A stretch of DNA of 49,970 nucleotides, taken from assembly GCA_964558315.1 (NCBI GenBank), contig CAZLCL010000004.1, positions 1 to 49,970 of the forward strand. Reading direction: 5' to 3'. This document shows, one piece after another, positions 36,937 through 43,501 of the stretch. Below the pieces are notes generated by a model. The model worked only from the letters and a program-made list of their open reading frames with translations. It did not search any database and was not told where the DNA came from. A program made the position numbers and the translations under genes. This DNA comes from MWCM01 sp964558315. GTDB lineage: Bacteria > Patescibacteriota > UBA1384 > XYA2-FULL-43-10. The first letter of the stretch is position 1; every line of letters starts with the position of its first letter.

Positions 36937-37302
36937 TTATTCAGCAGACGCCAAGTCAGAACTTTGTTCATCTAAATGGTTTACTTTTGACACCGGCTCC
37001 ATCTCCGGTTTTTGAACGTCTTGATCAATTTCTTGTAGAGATTGTAATCTGACTTTTTCTACCTCAAGCCTTTCCTTCTTAAGTTCAAGCTGATCTTTTT
37101 TATCATTGATATCTCTAATTTTTATACTTCTATTCGCCCCTTCCGTAGCTTGTGTTAAATATACCAAAGATAATATGGTAAAAATTGATATTGCCACATA
37201 TTTTATTGTATTAGCTCCTATAGCAAATTCCCTTTTTACCATTCTTTTTTTTATCCCCAGTTGAGATTTATTTGAGTTGGTAATTGTTAACATTCTTCCC
37301 AT
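36937..37302 (-). CDS. ftsL: FtsL-like divisome protein
   Basis: 121 residues: basic cytoplasmic N-terminus, one membrane helix (about 32-50, TIKYVAISIFTILSLVYL), then a leucine/isoleucine heptad coiled coil (IKIRDINDKKDQLELKKERLEVEKVRLQ). The tail is acidic and disordered. Topology and position before ftsI match FtsL, which with FtsQ/FtsB regulates septal synthesis. FtsL sequences are too variable for motif proof. An AGGAG SD precedes the ATG. It is separated from mraZ by the inverted-repeat region rather than by rsmH. Confidence 0.78.
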   Translation of the reverse strand: MGRMLTITNSNKSQLGIKKRMVKREFAIGANTIKYVAISIFTILSLVYLTQATEGANRSIKIRDINDKKDQLELKKERLEVEKVRLQSLQEIDQDVQKPEMEPVSKVNHLDEQSSDLASAE

Positions 37303-37329
37303 CTGTTTCTCCTATTATTCTCATCTTTT

Positions 37330-37495
37330 ACTTTCACAAATCAGCAGCCAGCATATTTTTATTTTTATTATTTTTGGTATAATATTTTAGTAAAGATGCC
37401 TCTCAGATAATCTGAGAGGTTTTATTTTTGTTTTTAATAGAATAAGTTGCCTTATGCCCCTCCGCTGTTGGACCTGGCTGCTGATTTGTGAAAGT
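37330..37495. repeat. Perfect 22-bp inverted repeat enclosing a 122-bp segment
   Basis: The arm at 37330-37351 (ACTTTCACAAATC..., ending AGCAGCCAG) is the exact reverse complement of 37474-37495. Inside are a plus-strand -10-like TATAAT (37379-37384) and a strong 9-bp hairpin, CCTCTCAGA-TAA-TCTGAGAGG, followed by TTTTATTTTT on the plus strand. It lies between mraZ and ftsL, where rsmH is normally found. It could be an invertible segment, a non-autonomous mobile element, or a very stable mRNA hairpin. A four-base TTTT flanks both ends but is too simple to count as a target duplication. Confidence 0.85.
37402..37432 (+). terminator. Intrinsic terminator inside the inverted repeat
   Basis: A 9-bp GC-rich hairpin (CCTCTCAGA with TCTGAGAGG, loop TAA) followed by TTTTATTTTTG on the plus strand. 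It faces against the mraZ-ftsL direction, so it does not obviously serve a flanking gene in the present orientation. Confidence 0.6.
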
Positions 37496-37505
37496 TTTTA
37501 ATGTT

Positions 37506-37937
37506 CTAAAATCCAATTTGGTCTAAATTTTCCGCTACCTCTTCTGAATTGTTTTCCATTTCAGTTTTAAACTTTTGCCACTCTTCATCCGGCCATATTT
37601 CTATACGATTATATACTCCGTTTACAGATATTTTGCTTTTTATTTTGGCATACTGTAACAAATATTTAGGCAAAACTATGCGACCACTCTTATCCAATTC
37701 TGCTTCAACGGCTCCAGCCAACATTAGTCTTGAAAAACTTCTCGCATTTTTTTGAGTAATTGGCAGATTAGAAATTTTCTCCGCTAATAATTGAAATTCA
37801 TCTTTGGGATAAACCCACAAACAATGATCTAGCCCTCTCGTTACAACACAACCATTAGATAACTGATTTCTAAATTTTGAGGGCATAGATATACGATTTT
37901 TGTCATCTACACTATGAGAGTATTCGCCAATAAACAT
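37506..37937 (-). CDS. mraZ: Transcriptional regulator MraZ
   Basis: 143 residues with two SpoVT-AbrB-like domains. FIGEYSHSVDDKNRISMPSKFR at the N-terminus and GAVEAELDKSGRIVLPKYL near 75-93 are the two DxKGRxxxPxxxR-type motifs. MraZ is the conserved first gene of the dcw cluster and represses it by binding tandem GTGG-type boxes upstream of itself; three such boxes are found here at 38093-38118. Length is normal. No SD is evident. Confidence 0.96.
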   Translation of the reverse strand: MFIGEYSHSVDDKNRISMPSKFRNQLSNGCVVTRGLDHCLWVYPKDEFQLLAEKISNLPITQKNARSFSRLMLAGAVEAELDKSGRIVLPKYLLQYAKIKSKISVNGVYNRIEIWPDEEWQKFKTEMENNSEEVAENLDQIGF

Positions 37938-38092
37938 ATTGATAAAAGTTAATAATTACAGCCGACCTATAAAATGCGACGATGTCGTAAACTCTTCCCT
38001 CATCTTTTTAAATATGCATTTTTATTTAAGTTGATGAATGTTAAATTCAACAACATTTAGAACATTTTTGTTTTTGGATAGATTAGTGGTAT

Positions 38093-38118
38093 TCCACTTT
38101 ATCCCACTTTTTACCACT
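38093..38118 (-). promoter_or_regulatory. MraZ operator: three direct repeats
   Basis: On the minus strand AGTGGT (38113-38118), AGTGGG (38103-38108) and AGTGGA (38093-38098) repeat with an exact 10-base period. This matches the known arrangement of MraZ boxes, with AAAGTGG-type repeats one helical turn apart. They lie about 155 bases upstream of the mraZ start, so the promoter and a long leader are between them. Confidence 0.7.
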
Positions 38119-38173
38119 AGCTTACATATTAGACCTGTATGGCTATTTGGTCAAAGCATAAATAATCCATTTT

Positions 38174-38194
38174 TGTGGATAAAGTTGTGGACAA
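38174..38194. promoter_or_regulatory. Pair of DnaA-box-like sites
   Basis: TGTGGATAA (38174-38182) is the exact complement of the consensus DnaA box, and TGTGGACAA (38186-38194) is a one-mismatch copy 12 bases away. The surroundings are very AT-rich. They may link DnaA to mraZ/dcw transcription. There is no dnaA, dnaN or strand switch here, so I do not call an origin. Confidence 0.4.
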
Positions 38195-38244
38195 ATACTT
38201 GTATATAAATATTTCTAATACAGCATTAAATAAATAATAAAAAA

Positions 38245-38283
38245 TAATCAGCCGATATATTAATTTTTTATTGGCTGATTATT
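38245..38283 (-). terminator. Terminator of glyS
   Basis: Inverted repeat AATAATCAGCC/GGCTGATTATT (11 bp) directly after the glyS stop, followed on the minus strand by a T-rich run. The loop is long (about 17 bases) and AT-rich. Confidence 0.6.
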
Positions 38284-38301
38284 AATTAGTATATTCTAAG
38301 T

Positions 38302-39675
38302 CTATAATTTTTGAGTAATTAAGCTCGCAATTTCCTGAATCTTAACCCTTTGTTGCTTCAAAGTATCCCTGTCTCTAATTGTTACAGTATTATCATTGAG
38401 ACTATCGAAATCAACTGTAACGCAAAAAGGAGTCCCAATCTCATCTTGACGACGATAGCGTTTTCCGATATTGCCGTTATCATCAAATTCACAAACAAAA
38501 GACGTTTTGAGATCGTCAAAAATTTGTTTTGCCATATTAACAAGCTCGGGCTTATTCTTTAACAGCGGGAAAATTGCCGCCTTAACTGGGGCAATCTTTG
38601 GCGGGAATTTCATCACAACTCTTTTACCATCCCCAACAGTCTCTTCGCAATATGCACTATCTAAAGCAACTAAAATACTACGATCTAATCCAAAAGTCGG
38701 CTCCAAAACATGTGGTATATACTTCCGATTTGTTGCCTCATCAAAATACTCGAGCTTCTCTCCGCTTTTCTCAGAATGAACCTTCAAATCAAAATCACTA
38801 CGATGAGCCAATCCGAATAACTCCTTAAAGCCAAAAGGATATTGATATTCAATATCTACTGTTTTTTTGGAATAGTGGGAAAGTTTTTCTTTGGGATGTT
38901 CATATCTTCTCAAATTTTCTTTGACCGCTCCAATCTCAATGGCAAATTCCTCTTGTAAATCTAGCCACTCCGAAAAAATCTCTTGCCAATTACTGTCGGG
39001 AGAAATATAGTATTCTATCTCCATCTGCTCAAATTCTCGAAGTCTAAAAATAAAATTTCCGGCTACAATTTCGTTTCGGAAAGCTTTGCCGATTTGAGCC
39101 ACTCCAAAAGGAATCTTTTGGCGTGTGGAGTCTAAAATATTTTTAAATTCAATAAAAATAGCACCGGCAGTTTCTGGCCGTAGATATGCCACTGCCTCAT
39201 CCCCAACTCCGGTAGTATTCATGTTAGTCTTAAACATCATGTTAAAATTTCTTACCTCACTCCAATTCCGTTTGCCACAATTTGGACAATTAACCTTGTC
39301 ATCAAGCATTTTTTTCATTTGCTCTAATTTACCCTCTAAGTCCTGCCCAGTAGCATCTTCGACAATATTGTCAGCCCTGAACCTGCTTTTGCACTCCTTG
39401 CAATCCACCATAGCATCATTAAAACTGGTGGTATGGCCACTAGCCTCCCATAACCTTGGGTGAAGAATAATAGGGCCGTCAATCCCAACAATATCCGATC
39501 GGTTGTTTACAAATTTTTTCCACCACAAATCTTTAATATTCTTTTTTAACTCCGAGCCGTAAGGACCGTAGTTATATGAGTTAGCAAAACCGCCATATAT
39601 CTCAGATGCACTATTTACGAAGCCTCTCCTCTTGCAGAGAGATACAATTTTTTCCATCCTGTCTTGATCAGCCAT
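38302..39675 (-). CDS. glyS: Glycyl-tRNA synthetase, dimeric type
   Basis: 457 residues, class II synthetase of the alpha2 (archaeal/eukaryotic/Gram-positive) type. N-terminal ERxxGFVxxSxEIYGG-like KRRGFVNSASEIYGGFANSYNYGPYG, then WEASGHTTSFNDAMVDCKECKSRFRAD. A CPNC pair probably completes a zinc site. Motif 2 is in AQIGKAFRNEI and IFRLREFEQMEIEYY. Motif 3 is in EPTFGLDRSILVAL. The anticodon-binding domain (about 350-457) ends the protein. A GAGG SD precedes the ATG, and a promoter is predicted upstream. Confidence 0.97.
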   Translation of the reverse strand: MADQDRMEKIVSLCKRRGFVNSASEIYGGFANSYNYGPYGSELKKNIKDLWWKKFVNNRSDIVGIDGPIILHPRLWEASGHTTSFNDAMVDCKECKSRFRADNIVEDATGQDLEGKLEQMKKMLDDKVNCPNCGKRNWSEVRNFNMMFKTNMNTTGVGDEAVAYLRPETAGAIFIEFKNILDSTRQKIPFGVAQIGKAFRNEIVAGNFIFRLREFEQMEIEYYISPDSNWQEIFSEWLDLQEEFAIEIGAVKENLRRYEHPKEKLSHYSKKTVDIEYQYPFGFKELFGLAHRSDFDLKVHSEKSGEKLEYFDEATNRKYIPHVLEPTFGLDRSILVALDSAYCEETVGDGKRVVMKFPPKIAPVKAAIFPLLKNKPELVNMAKQIFDDLKTSFVCEFDDNGNIGKRYRRQDEIGTPFCVTVDFDSLNDNTVTIRDRDTLKQQRVKIQEIASLITQKL

Positions 39676-39702
39676 ATTTTTCCTCTTTAATATTCTAGCC
39701 AG

Positions 39703-39731
39703 ATTTTATCCTATTTTAAGCCAAACGTAAA
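39703..39731 (-). promoter_or_regulatory. Promoter for glyS
   Basis: Minus-strand -35 TTTACG (39726-39731) and -10 TAAAAT (39703-39708), spacer 17, followed by the SD and ATG of glyS at 39675. Confidence 0.5.
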
Positions 39732-39792
39732 CAATGATGCTCAACCAGCTAACGCAGGTGGTTTCTGGGTTCAACGGGCTAATGCCCTCTTT

Positions 39793-39880
39793 TGTCATCC
39801 TGAGTGAAACGAAGGATCTGTTTACCATTAACGCGGTGATGGGATTCTTAACCCGCTGATTCAGCGGGTTAAGAATGACA
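39793..39880. mobile_element. 88-bp palindromic element with TGTCAT/ATGACA ends
   Basis: It begins TGTCATCCTGAGTGAAACGA, a sequence type found repeated in many bacterial genomes, and ends AAGAATGACA. Its right half is a perfect 16-bp palindrome (39844-39859 with 39861-39876, one central base). The six-base ends are inverted repeats of each other. A shorter relative lies inside the U32 gene at 47508-47565. Probably a non-autonomous repeat; no transposase is in the window. Confidence 0.6.
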
Positions 39881-40044
39881 GAGTATGGTAGAGAATGTAT
39901 TTTTTCTTAAGTTATTGTATATGCATCTGATTGCATAATGCTAATGCTTTAAACGCATACACCTGCTTACGCAGGTGGTTTACCTTGTAGGTAAGGCGTT
40001 GGTGCCCCGATATTGTCATCGGGGCACCATGGCTCTATCAGGCA

Positions 40045-40206
40045 TCAGCGCAGACGTTTTTCGACTTTTGCCATGACATGATTGTAGTTGGCAAGAGCCC
40101 TTTGGCAGTAATTCTGCCGGCGTAATTGAGCAAGAGCTTGTTGCTCAGCCCTTTGCGCTCTTGCCGTTTTGCCACTATTGCGAAACGCTACCTGATGTTG
40201 AGTCAC
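40045..40206 (-). CDS. Small basic protein, unknown function, attenuator-controlled
   Basis: 53 residues, Arg/Gln/Ala-rich, predicted helical (KTARAQRAEQQALAQLRRQN, then LANYNHVMAKVEKRLR). It starts at GTG with a strong GGAGG SD seven bases upstream. It is clearly GC-richer than the surrounding genes. Upstream on the same strand are a consensus promoter, a 32-codon Val-rich leader ORF and an intrinsic terminator, suggesting regulated readthrough. I do not recognise the family. The basic, helical character would suit RNA or DNA binding; that is inference. A stable hairpin without a T-run lies just downstream (40001-40028). Confidence 0.6.
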   Translation of the reverse strand: MTQHQVAFRNSGKTARAQRAEQQALAQLRRQNYCQRALANYNHVMAKVEKRLR

Positions 40207-40267
40207 GATTCTTCCTCCCTTGTATTCGTTCCGGGATGACGAAAAATCACCAACCCAGACAAAAACA

Positions 40268-40297
40268 AAAAAGCCGCCGGTAGACTTGGCGGTTTTA
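40268..40297 (-). terminator. Attenuator terminator before the 53-residue gene
   Basis: On the minus strand CCGCC (40288-40292) pairs with GGCGG (40274-40278), loop AAGTCTACC, followed by CTTTTTTGTTTTTG. The 5' arm region (40288-40297) can instead pair with 40325-40334 inside the leader ORF: ten pairs with one G-U. Confidence 0.75.
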
Positions 40298-40318
40298 ATG
40301 TTTAACTATATTTAAAGA

Positions 40319-40417
40319 TTACACTAAAACCACCCGTTTACCCACGACCACAACACAAACTAGAGCACCTGATTGCTTTGATAAAAAAATCGCTCTATTT
40401 TGCATTATTTGTTTCAT
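40319..40417 (-). CDS. Valine-rich leader peptide
   Basis: 32 residues, leaderless: the ATG is eight bases after the -10, at the expected transcription start. Eight of 32 residues are Val, clustered as GALVCVVVVGKRVVLV at the end. Codons 29-31 lie in the sequence that would form the antiterminator. The design recalls leader peptides such as that of ilvB, where Val/Leu codon runs sense charged tRNA. No protein function is expected beyond being translated. Confidence 0.55.
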   Translation of the reverse strand: MKQIMQNRAIFLSKQSGALVCVVVVGKRVVLV

Positions 40418-40424
40418 TTTTATC

Positions 40425-40453
40425 ATATTACCAGCCTGATTTTTCCAGGTCAA
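40425..40453 (-). promoter_or_regulatory. Promoter of the Val-leader unit
   Basis: Minus-strand -35 TTGACC (40448-40453) and -10 TAATAT (40425-40430), spacer 17. Predicted start at about 40418, one base before the leader ATG. Confidence 0.7.
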
Positions 40454-40518
40454 CTATGATCCGAAAATATTCTTCTAATGATTGTGCGGCTATAACCAAT
40501 TTTACAAAGAAAAGGCAT
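40450..40518 (-). CDS. Possible 22-codon ORF after the downstream operator
   Basis: MPFLCKIGYSRTIIRRIFSDHS, beginning shortly after a weak promoter (TTGTGT, spacer 18, TAGATA) whose -35 lies in the 40543-40586 palindrome. No SD. It runs into the -35 of the next promoter. This is a speculative small gene listed only because an operator-linked transcript would include it. Confidence 0.22.
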   Translation of the reverse strand: MPFLCKIGYSRTIIRRIFSDHS

Positions 40519-40542
40519 AATTATCTAACACCACTCATTTTT

Positions 40543-40586
40543 AAAACACAATAATTTGATACGATCGTTGCAATCTATTGTGTTTT
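40543..40586. promoter_or_regulatory. 44-bp palindromic operator at the 3' end of the PaaX-like gene
   Basis: Perfect outer arms AAAACACAATA (40543-40553) and TATTGTGTTTT (40576-40586) surround a core TGATACGATCGTTGCA (40557-40572), itself an imperfect palindrome around ACGATCGT. It covers the stop codon and last codons of the PaaX-like gene. The same core occurs upstream of that gene at 41144-41159. Confidence 0.7.
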
Positions 40587-41099
40587 GAAAATTTTTTTGA
40601 GCTCATTCTCAATATCTGTTTTTTCTACAACAAAATAAGCTACAAATTTTTCAACCTCGTGCATTTTAATCACTAAAATTTCATCATCAGCTTTATTATA
40701 AGGGCAAGCCCACAAACTCTTCTGAACTTGGCGGAAACCAATCTGTTTAATTGATCGTCTAAATCGGTCTCTTCTTTTTCTGAACTCCTCGGGAATATCG
40801 AAGGACAATATCCGCCACCTACCGTCCGAAGATTTATCTTTAGAATTCTCTAAGCATTTAATATTTCCCTTATCCGTTAGAACAATCGAGTTATTATTGA
40901 TTTTAATATAACCACTTTTTTCTAAATATTTAATTCTTTCGCTAAACCTGGTTATTCTGAAACCTTTTAGCTCAATCTGTTCACATAATTTATTTGGAGT
41001 TAAAAAAGCGTGACCAACTACAAAAGGAAAATTTACAATAACTTCCAGTATTGTTAAACTGATATCTCTAAGAATAATTTTTGTCTTTGGATTTTTCAT
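40575..41099 (-). CDS. PaaX-family transcriptional regulator-like protein
   Basis: 174 residues. N-terminal winged-helix part (about 1-85: FLTPNKLCEQIELKGFRITRFSERIKYLEKSGYIKINNNSIVLTDKG). The C-terminal PaaX/Cas2-like ferredoxin fold contains WRILSFDIPEEFRKRRDRFRRSIKQIGFRQVQKSLWACPYN. Stand-alone proteins of this kind are frequent in CPR genomes with unknown targets. Classical PaaX represses phenylacetate degradation, which is not expected here. GAGG SD before the ATG. Identical operator cores sit upstream and at its 3' end, which strongly suggests autoregulation. Confidence 0.82.
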   Translation of the reverse strand: MKNPKTKIILRDISLTILEVIVNFPFVVGHAFLTPNKLCEQIELKGFRITRFSERIKYLEKSGYIKINNNSIVLTDKGNIKCLENSKDKSSDGRWRILSFDIPEEFRKRRDRFRRSIKQIGFRQVQKSLWACPYNKADDEILVIKMHEVEKFVAYFVVEKTDIENELKKIFKTQ

Positions 41100-41142
41100 T
41101 TACCTCAAAAAGTCAAAATTCTTAATAATCAAACCCAATGTT

Positions 41143-41159
41143 TTGATACGATCGTTGCA
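41143..41159. promoter_or_regulatory. Upstream operator copy for the PaaX-like gene
   Basis: TTGATACGATCGTTGCA is identical over 17 bases, in the same orientation, to 40556-40572. It lies between the recO stop and the PaaX-like start, with partial outer arms (AAACCCAAT on the left; ATTGTGTTAGGTTT on the right). It is the likely autoregulatory site. Confidence 0.7.
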
Positions 41160-41178
41160 TATTATTGTGTTAGGTTTG

Positions 41179-41910
41179 CTAACTGATCAGTTGTTTTTTG
41201 CTAACAAGTTCTCTCTCGAGAGCATTTTCTAAGTATTTTTCGGTAATCGTCTTTGCTAATTTAACATGATCGCTAGGACATTTTATTTTCTGACAAACAT
41301 TAAGTTCATCATTTTGTAAAAGACGAAGTAACTTTATAAAGCTGTTGCTTATTAATGATTTTGAAAAAACCCCTTGTGCGCATAGAGAACAAAGTATCAG
41401 CCCATCGTTTTCCGACAAATAATTGTCATCCGGTTTAAGCTTTTTTTTACATTTAAAACAGTGATAAAAATCAGGCTTAAAACCCGCTTGGTCCAAAATC
41501 TTCAGCTCATAGGACAACAATATTAAACGGTTTTTATCTTCCGAAATTATCTTTAATGTTTTTATGAATAGTTCGAAAGCATCAATATTTTTCTCTTCCT
41601 CTTCAAAAATCTTGTCAATAATCTCCGCCACATAGACTGCTTGCATTGACAATTTTCGATCTCGATCGAAGCTGTGGTTTTCGATAATTCTGGCACCTGT
41701 TACGATATAGAATGTTTTGCCTTGATGCATTTCCAGCTCAAGTAAATTGTATGGCTCTAGGCTCCCTGCCATTCTGGAGGATATTTTACGCACACCCTTG
41801 GCGATTGCTTTAATTTTTCCCAAGCGATCAGTAAAAATAGTCAGAATTTTATCTGCCTCATTAAAGTTCAAACGCTTTATTACCACGCCTCTTGTTTTGA
41901 TTCTGCGCAT
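41179..41910 (-). CDS. recO: DNA repair protein RecO
   Basis: 243 residues. The N-terminal OB-fold reads TRGVVIKRLNFNEADKILTIFTDRLGKIKAIAKGVRK, the typical RecO opening. A helical domain follows, then the zinc finger CFKCKKKL and CSLC (near 152-180). RecO with RecR loads RecA on SSB-coated single-stranded DNA. Length is normal. No SD. It precedes the PaaX-like gene, with the operator between them. Confidence 0.95.
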   Translation of the reverse strand: MRRIKTRGVVIKRLNFNEADKILTIFTDRLGKIKAIAKGVRKISSRMAGSLEPYNLLELEMHQGKTFYIVTGARIIENHSFDRDRKLSMQAVYVAEIIDKIFEEEEKNIDAFELFIKTLKIISEDKNRLILLSYELKILDQAGFKPDFYHCFKCKKKLKPDDNYLSENDGLILCSLCAQGVFSKSLISNSFIKLLRLLQNDELNVCQKIKCPSDHVKLAKTITEKYLENALERELVSKKQLIS

Positions 41911-41982
41911 ATTAATATGTGAAATGAAATAATGATATTCCTTTTACAACAATAACAGGTATTTTCACATAATATTACATTG

Positions 41983-42732
41983 TTAGCTACGGGAAGACAA
42001 AATGCTCTCCGCCTCTTTTAGCTGTTCGGGATTATTCACGCCTAACACTTCTTCCTCGCTCGACACCTTAACCGCGATTATCTTTTTGCCTTGATCTTTG
42101 GCAATTTTTATTAGATCTGTTAGATAATATTCTTTTTGGGCATTGTTTGTGGAAAGCTTATCAAAGTTTTGCCACAACCATTCTGCATCAAAAATATAAA
42201 ACCCGGGGTTTGATTCCGAAATCTGCTTTTGTTCCTCAGTGCAATCCTTTTGTTCAACAATTTCGGAAACATAGCCATCTTCATCGCGCAAGATCCGGCC
42301 GAATGCCCAGAAATTTGGATCGGCAAAATCAACCGATAGCATAGCAATAGTCGGTTGTTCATTTTGATACTCTTGAATCAGATTTTTGATTGTTTCAGGC
42401 TTAAACAAGGGCATGTCACCGTAACACACCACAACAGCCTCAACTTGACCTATTAGGCTCTCTCTGGCCATCATTGCAGCATGACCGGTGCCTAACTGTT
42501 CCTCTTGAACTGCATAATCAATAGAATCAGCAAAGTATTCCCTAACTAACTCTTGTTTATAGCCGACAACAGCAACTATTCGCTCGATTCCAGAGTCTTG
42601 CACATTTTTGATAGCGTAATAAAGCAAGGGTTTGCCATTTGCCTCAAACATCACTTTTGGTATGGGGGAAGCAGAGCCTTCGTTCATTCTTGTGCCCTTA
42701 CCGGCGGCTAATATAACTGCGGCAAAATTCAT
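41983..42732 (-). CDS. glmU: Nucleotidyltransferase, GlmU N-terminal-like
   Basis: 249 residues, only the sugar-nucleotide pyrophosphorylase half of GlmU. N-terminal AVILAAGKGTRMNEG (LAAGxGTRM motif). IPKVMFEANGKPLL, the EEQLGTGHAAMMA acceptor loop and YGDMPLFKPETI (metal Asp) match uridylyltransferases. The left-handed beta-helix half is absent but is encoded by the adjacent gene 12 bases upstream. It would make UDP-GlcNAc from GlcNAc-1-P, the first step towards peptidoglycan. SD GAGGAG. Other NDP-sugar pyrophosphorylases are possible. Confidence 0.85.
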   Translation of the reverse strand: MNFAAVILAAGKGTRMNEGSASPIPKVMFEANGKPLLYYAIKNVQDSGIERIVAVVGYKQELVREYFADSIDYAVQEEQLGTGHAAMMARESLIGQVEAVVVCYGDMPLFKPETIKNLIQEYQNEQPTIAMLSVDFADPNFWAFGRILRDEDGYVSEIVEQKDCTEEQKQISESNPGFYIFDAEWLWQNFDKLSTNNAQKEYYLTDLIKIAKDQGKKIIAVKVSSEEEVLGVNNPEQLKEAESILSSRS

Positions 42733-42744
42733 TTTGTTCTCCTC

Positions 42745-43434
42745 TTAATCTTTCAAATGATCTATAATTTTTGAATCATCAGCTATTAATCCTCTATGAC
42801 TTTTAAAGCCACCCAGCACACACCTCTTGCCGATAAAAGTTCCGGGATTAATTAATGCTTTACATCCTGTTTGGCTACCGTCACCCAGAATACTGCCAAA
42901 TTTTAGTAATCCGGTATCATAATACTTGCCATCCGACTTAATTCCAATAGTTTTGGGGTTATCGTCAAAAAAATCGAATCTTATATTGGCAAAGATCGTG
43001 CTGGCCGCAATATTGGTGTTGTTACCAATTATCGAATCACCTACGTAATTAAAATGGGAGGTCCAGGCCTTGTTGAGCATGATGGAATTTTTTATCTCAC
43101 AGGAGTTGCCGATAATACACTCATCTCCAAGAATTACATTTTCTCTAATAAAAGCTCCAGGGCGAATTTCGCAGTTATTGCCGATAACAACATTATCTCC
43201 CACATATGCACCGGGATATATTTTTGTGCCTTCTCCAACATAAATATGCTCCCCTTCCATAAATGCCCTAGGAAAACGACCTCCAAGGTTCTTAGATTGT
43301 TTCTCTTTAAAGAAAGTTATTATATATTCTTCGATATTCTTAACTGTTTCCCAAAGCGGCTTCTTGGGAACAAAGACTTGTCTGAACTCAAATTTATTTA
43401 AATCAAAATATTTTTCAGCAAAAAATCTCTCCAT
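42745..43434 (-). CDS. Left-handed beta-helix acyltransferase-like protein, GlmU C-terminal-like
   Basis: 229 residues. A short N-terminal helical region is followed by hexapeptide repeats (GTKIYPGAYVGDNVVIGNNCEIRPGAFIRENVILGDECIIGNSCEI, then GNNTNIAASTIFANIRFD and LGDGSQTGCKALINPGTFIG). The run resembles the GlmU acetyltransferase domain, which acetylates GlcN-1-P. Immediately upstream of the glmU N-half, so the two could act as a split GlmU. The catalytic His of GlmU is not clearly identifiable, so substrate is uncertain. Confidence 0.78.
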   Translation of the reverse strand: MERFFAEKYFDLNKFEFRQVFVPKKPLWETVKNIEEYIITFFKEKQSKNLGGRFPRAFMEGEHIYVGEGTKIYPGAYVGDNVVIGNNCEIRPGAFIRENVILGDECIIGNSCEIKNSIMLNKAWTSHFNYVGDSIIGNNTNIAASTIFANIRFDFFDDNPKTIGIKSDGKYYDTGLLKFGSILGDGSQTGCKALINPGTFIGKRCVLGGFKSHRGLIADDSKIIDHLKD

Positions 43435-43501
43435 ATATTATCCTTAGTTAATCTAACCCCAGCCTACCACTACATTAAAGCGAAAAATATGGAAAAAGAA
43501 A

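Larger units (their letters stand above)
39676..40044. repeat. Palindrome-rich intergenic region with REP-like repeats
   Basis: No protein gene is supported here. The stretch holds a string of GC-rich palindromes unlike the AT-rich neighbours. There is a direct repeat ACGCAGGTGGTTT at 39752-39764 and 39969-39981, the second copy forming a hairpin with CACCTGC just before it. The TGTCAT...ATGACA element lies at 39793-39880. An 11-bp perfect hairpin GGTGCCCCGAT/ATCGGGGCACC is at 40001-40028, with no T-run on either side. These look like REP/MITE-type repeats gathered in one gap. Confidence 0.6.

Noticed and set aside
38000..38250. Chromosomal origin of replication
   Set aside because: Two DnaA-like boxes in AT-rich DNA are not enough; there is no dnaA/dnaN and no strand switch nearby.
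39740..40040. CRISPR array
   Set aside because: Repeats are few, of differing sequence and irregularly spaced; no cas genes. The Cas2-like fold in the PaaX-type protein is part of that regulator family.
40262..40453. T-box riboswitch for the Val-leader unit
   Set aside because: GGGTGG is present in the leader, but the transcript before it is only about 80 bases, too short for Stem I. The contiguous T-box sequence is missing, and a leader ORF fits better.
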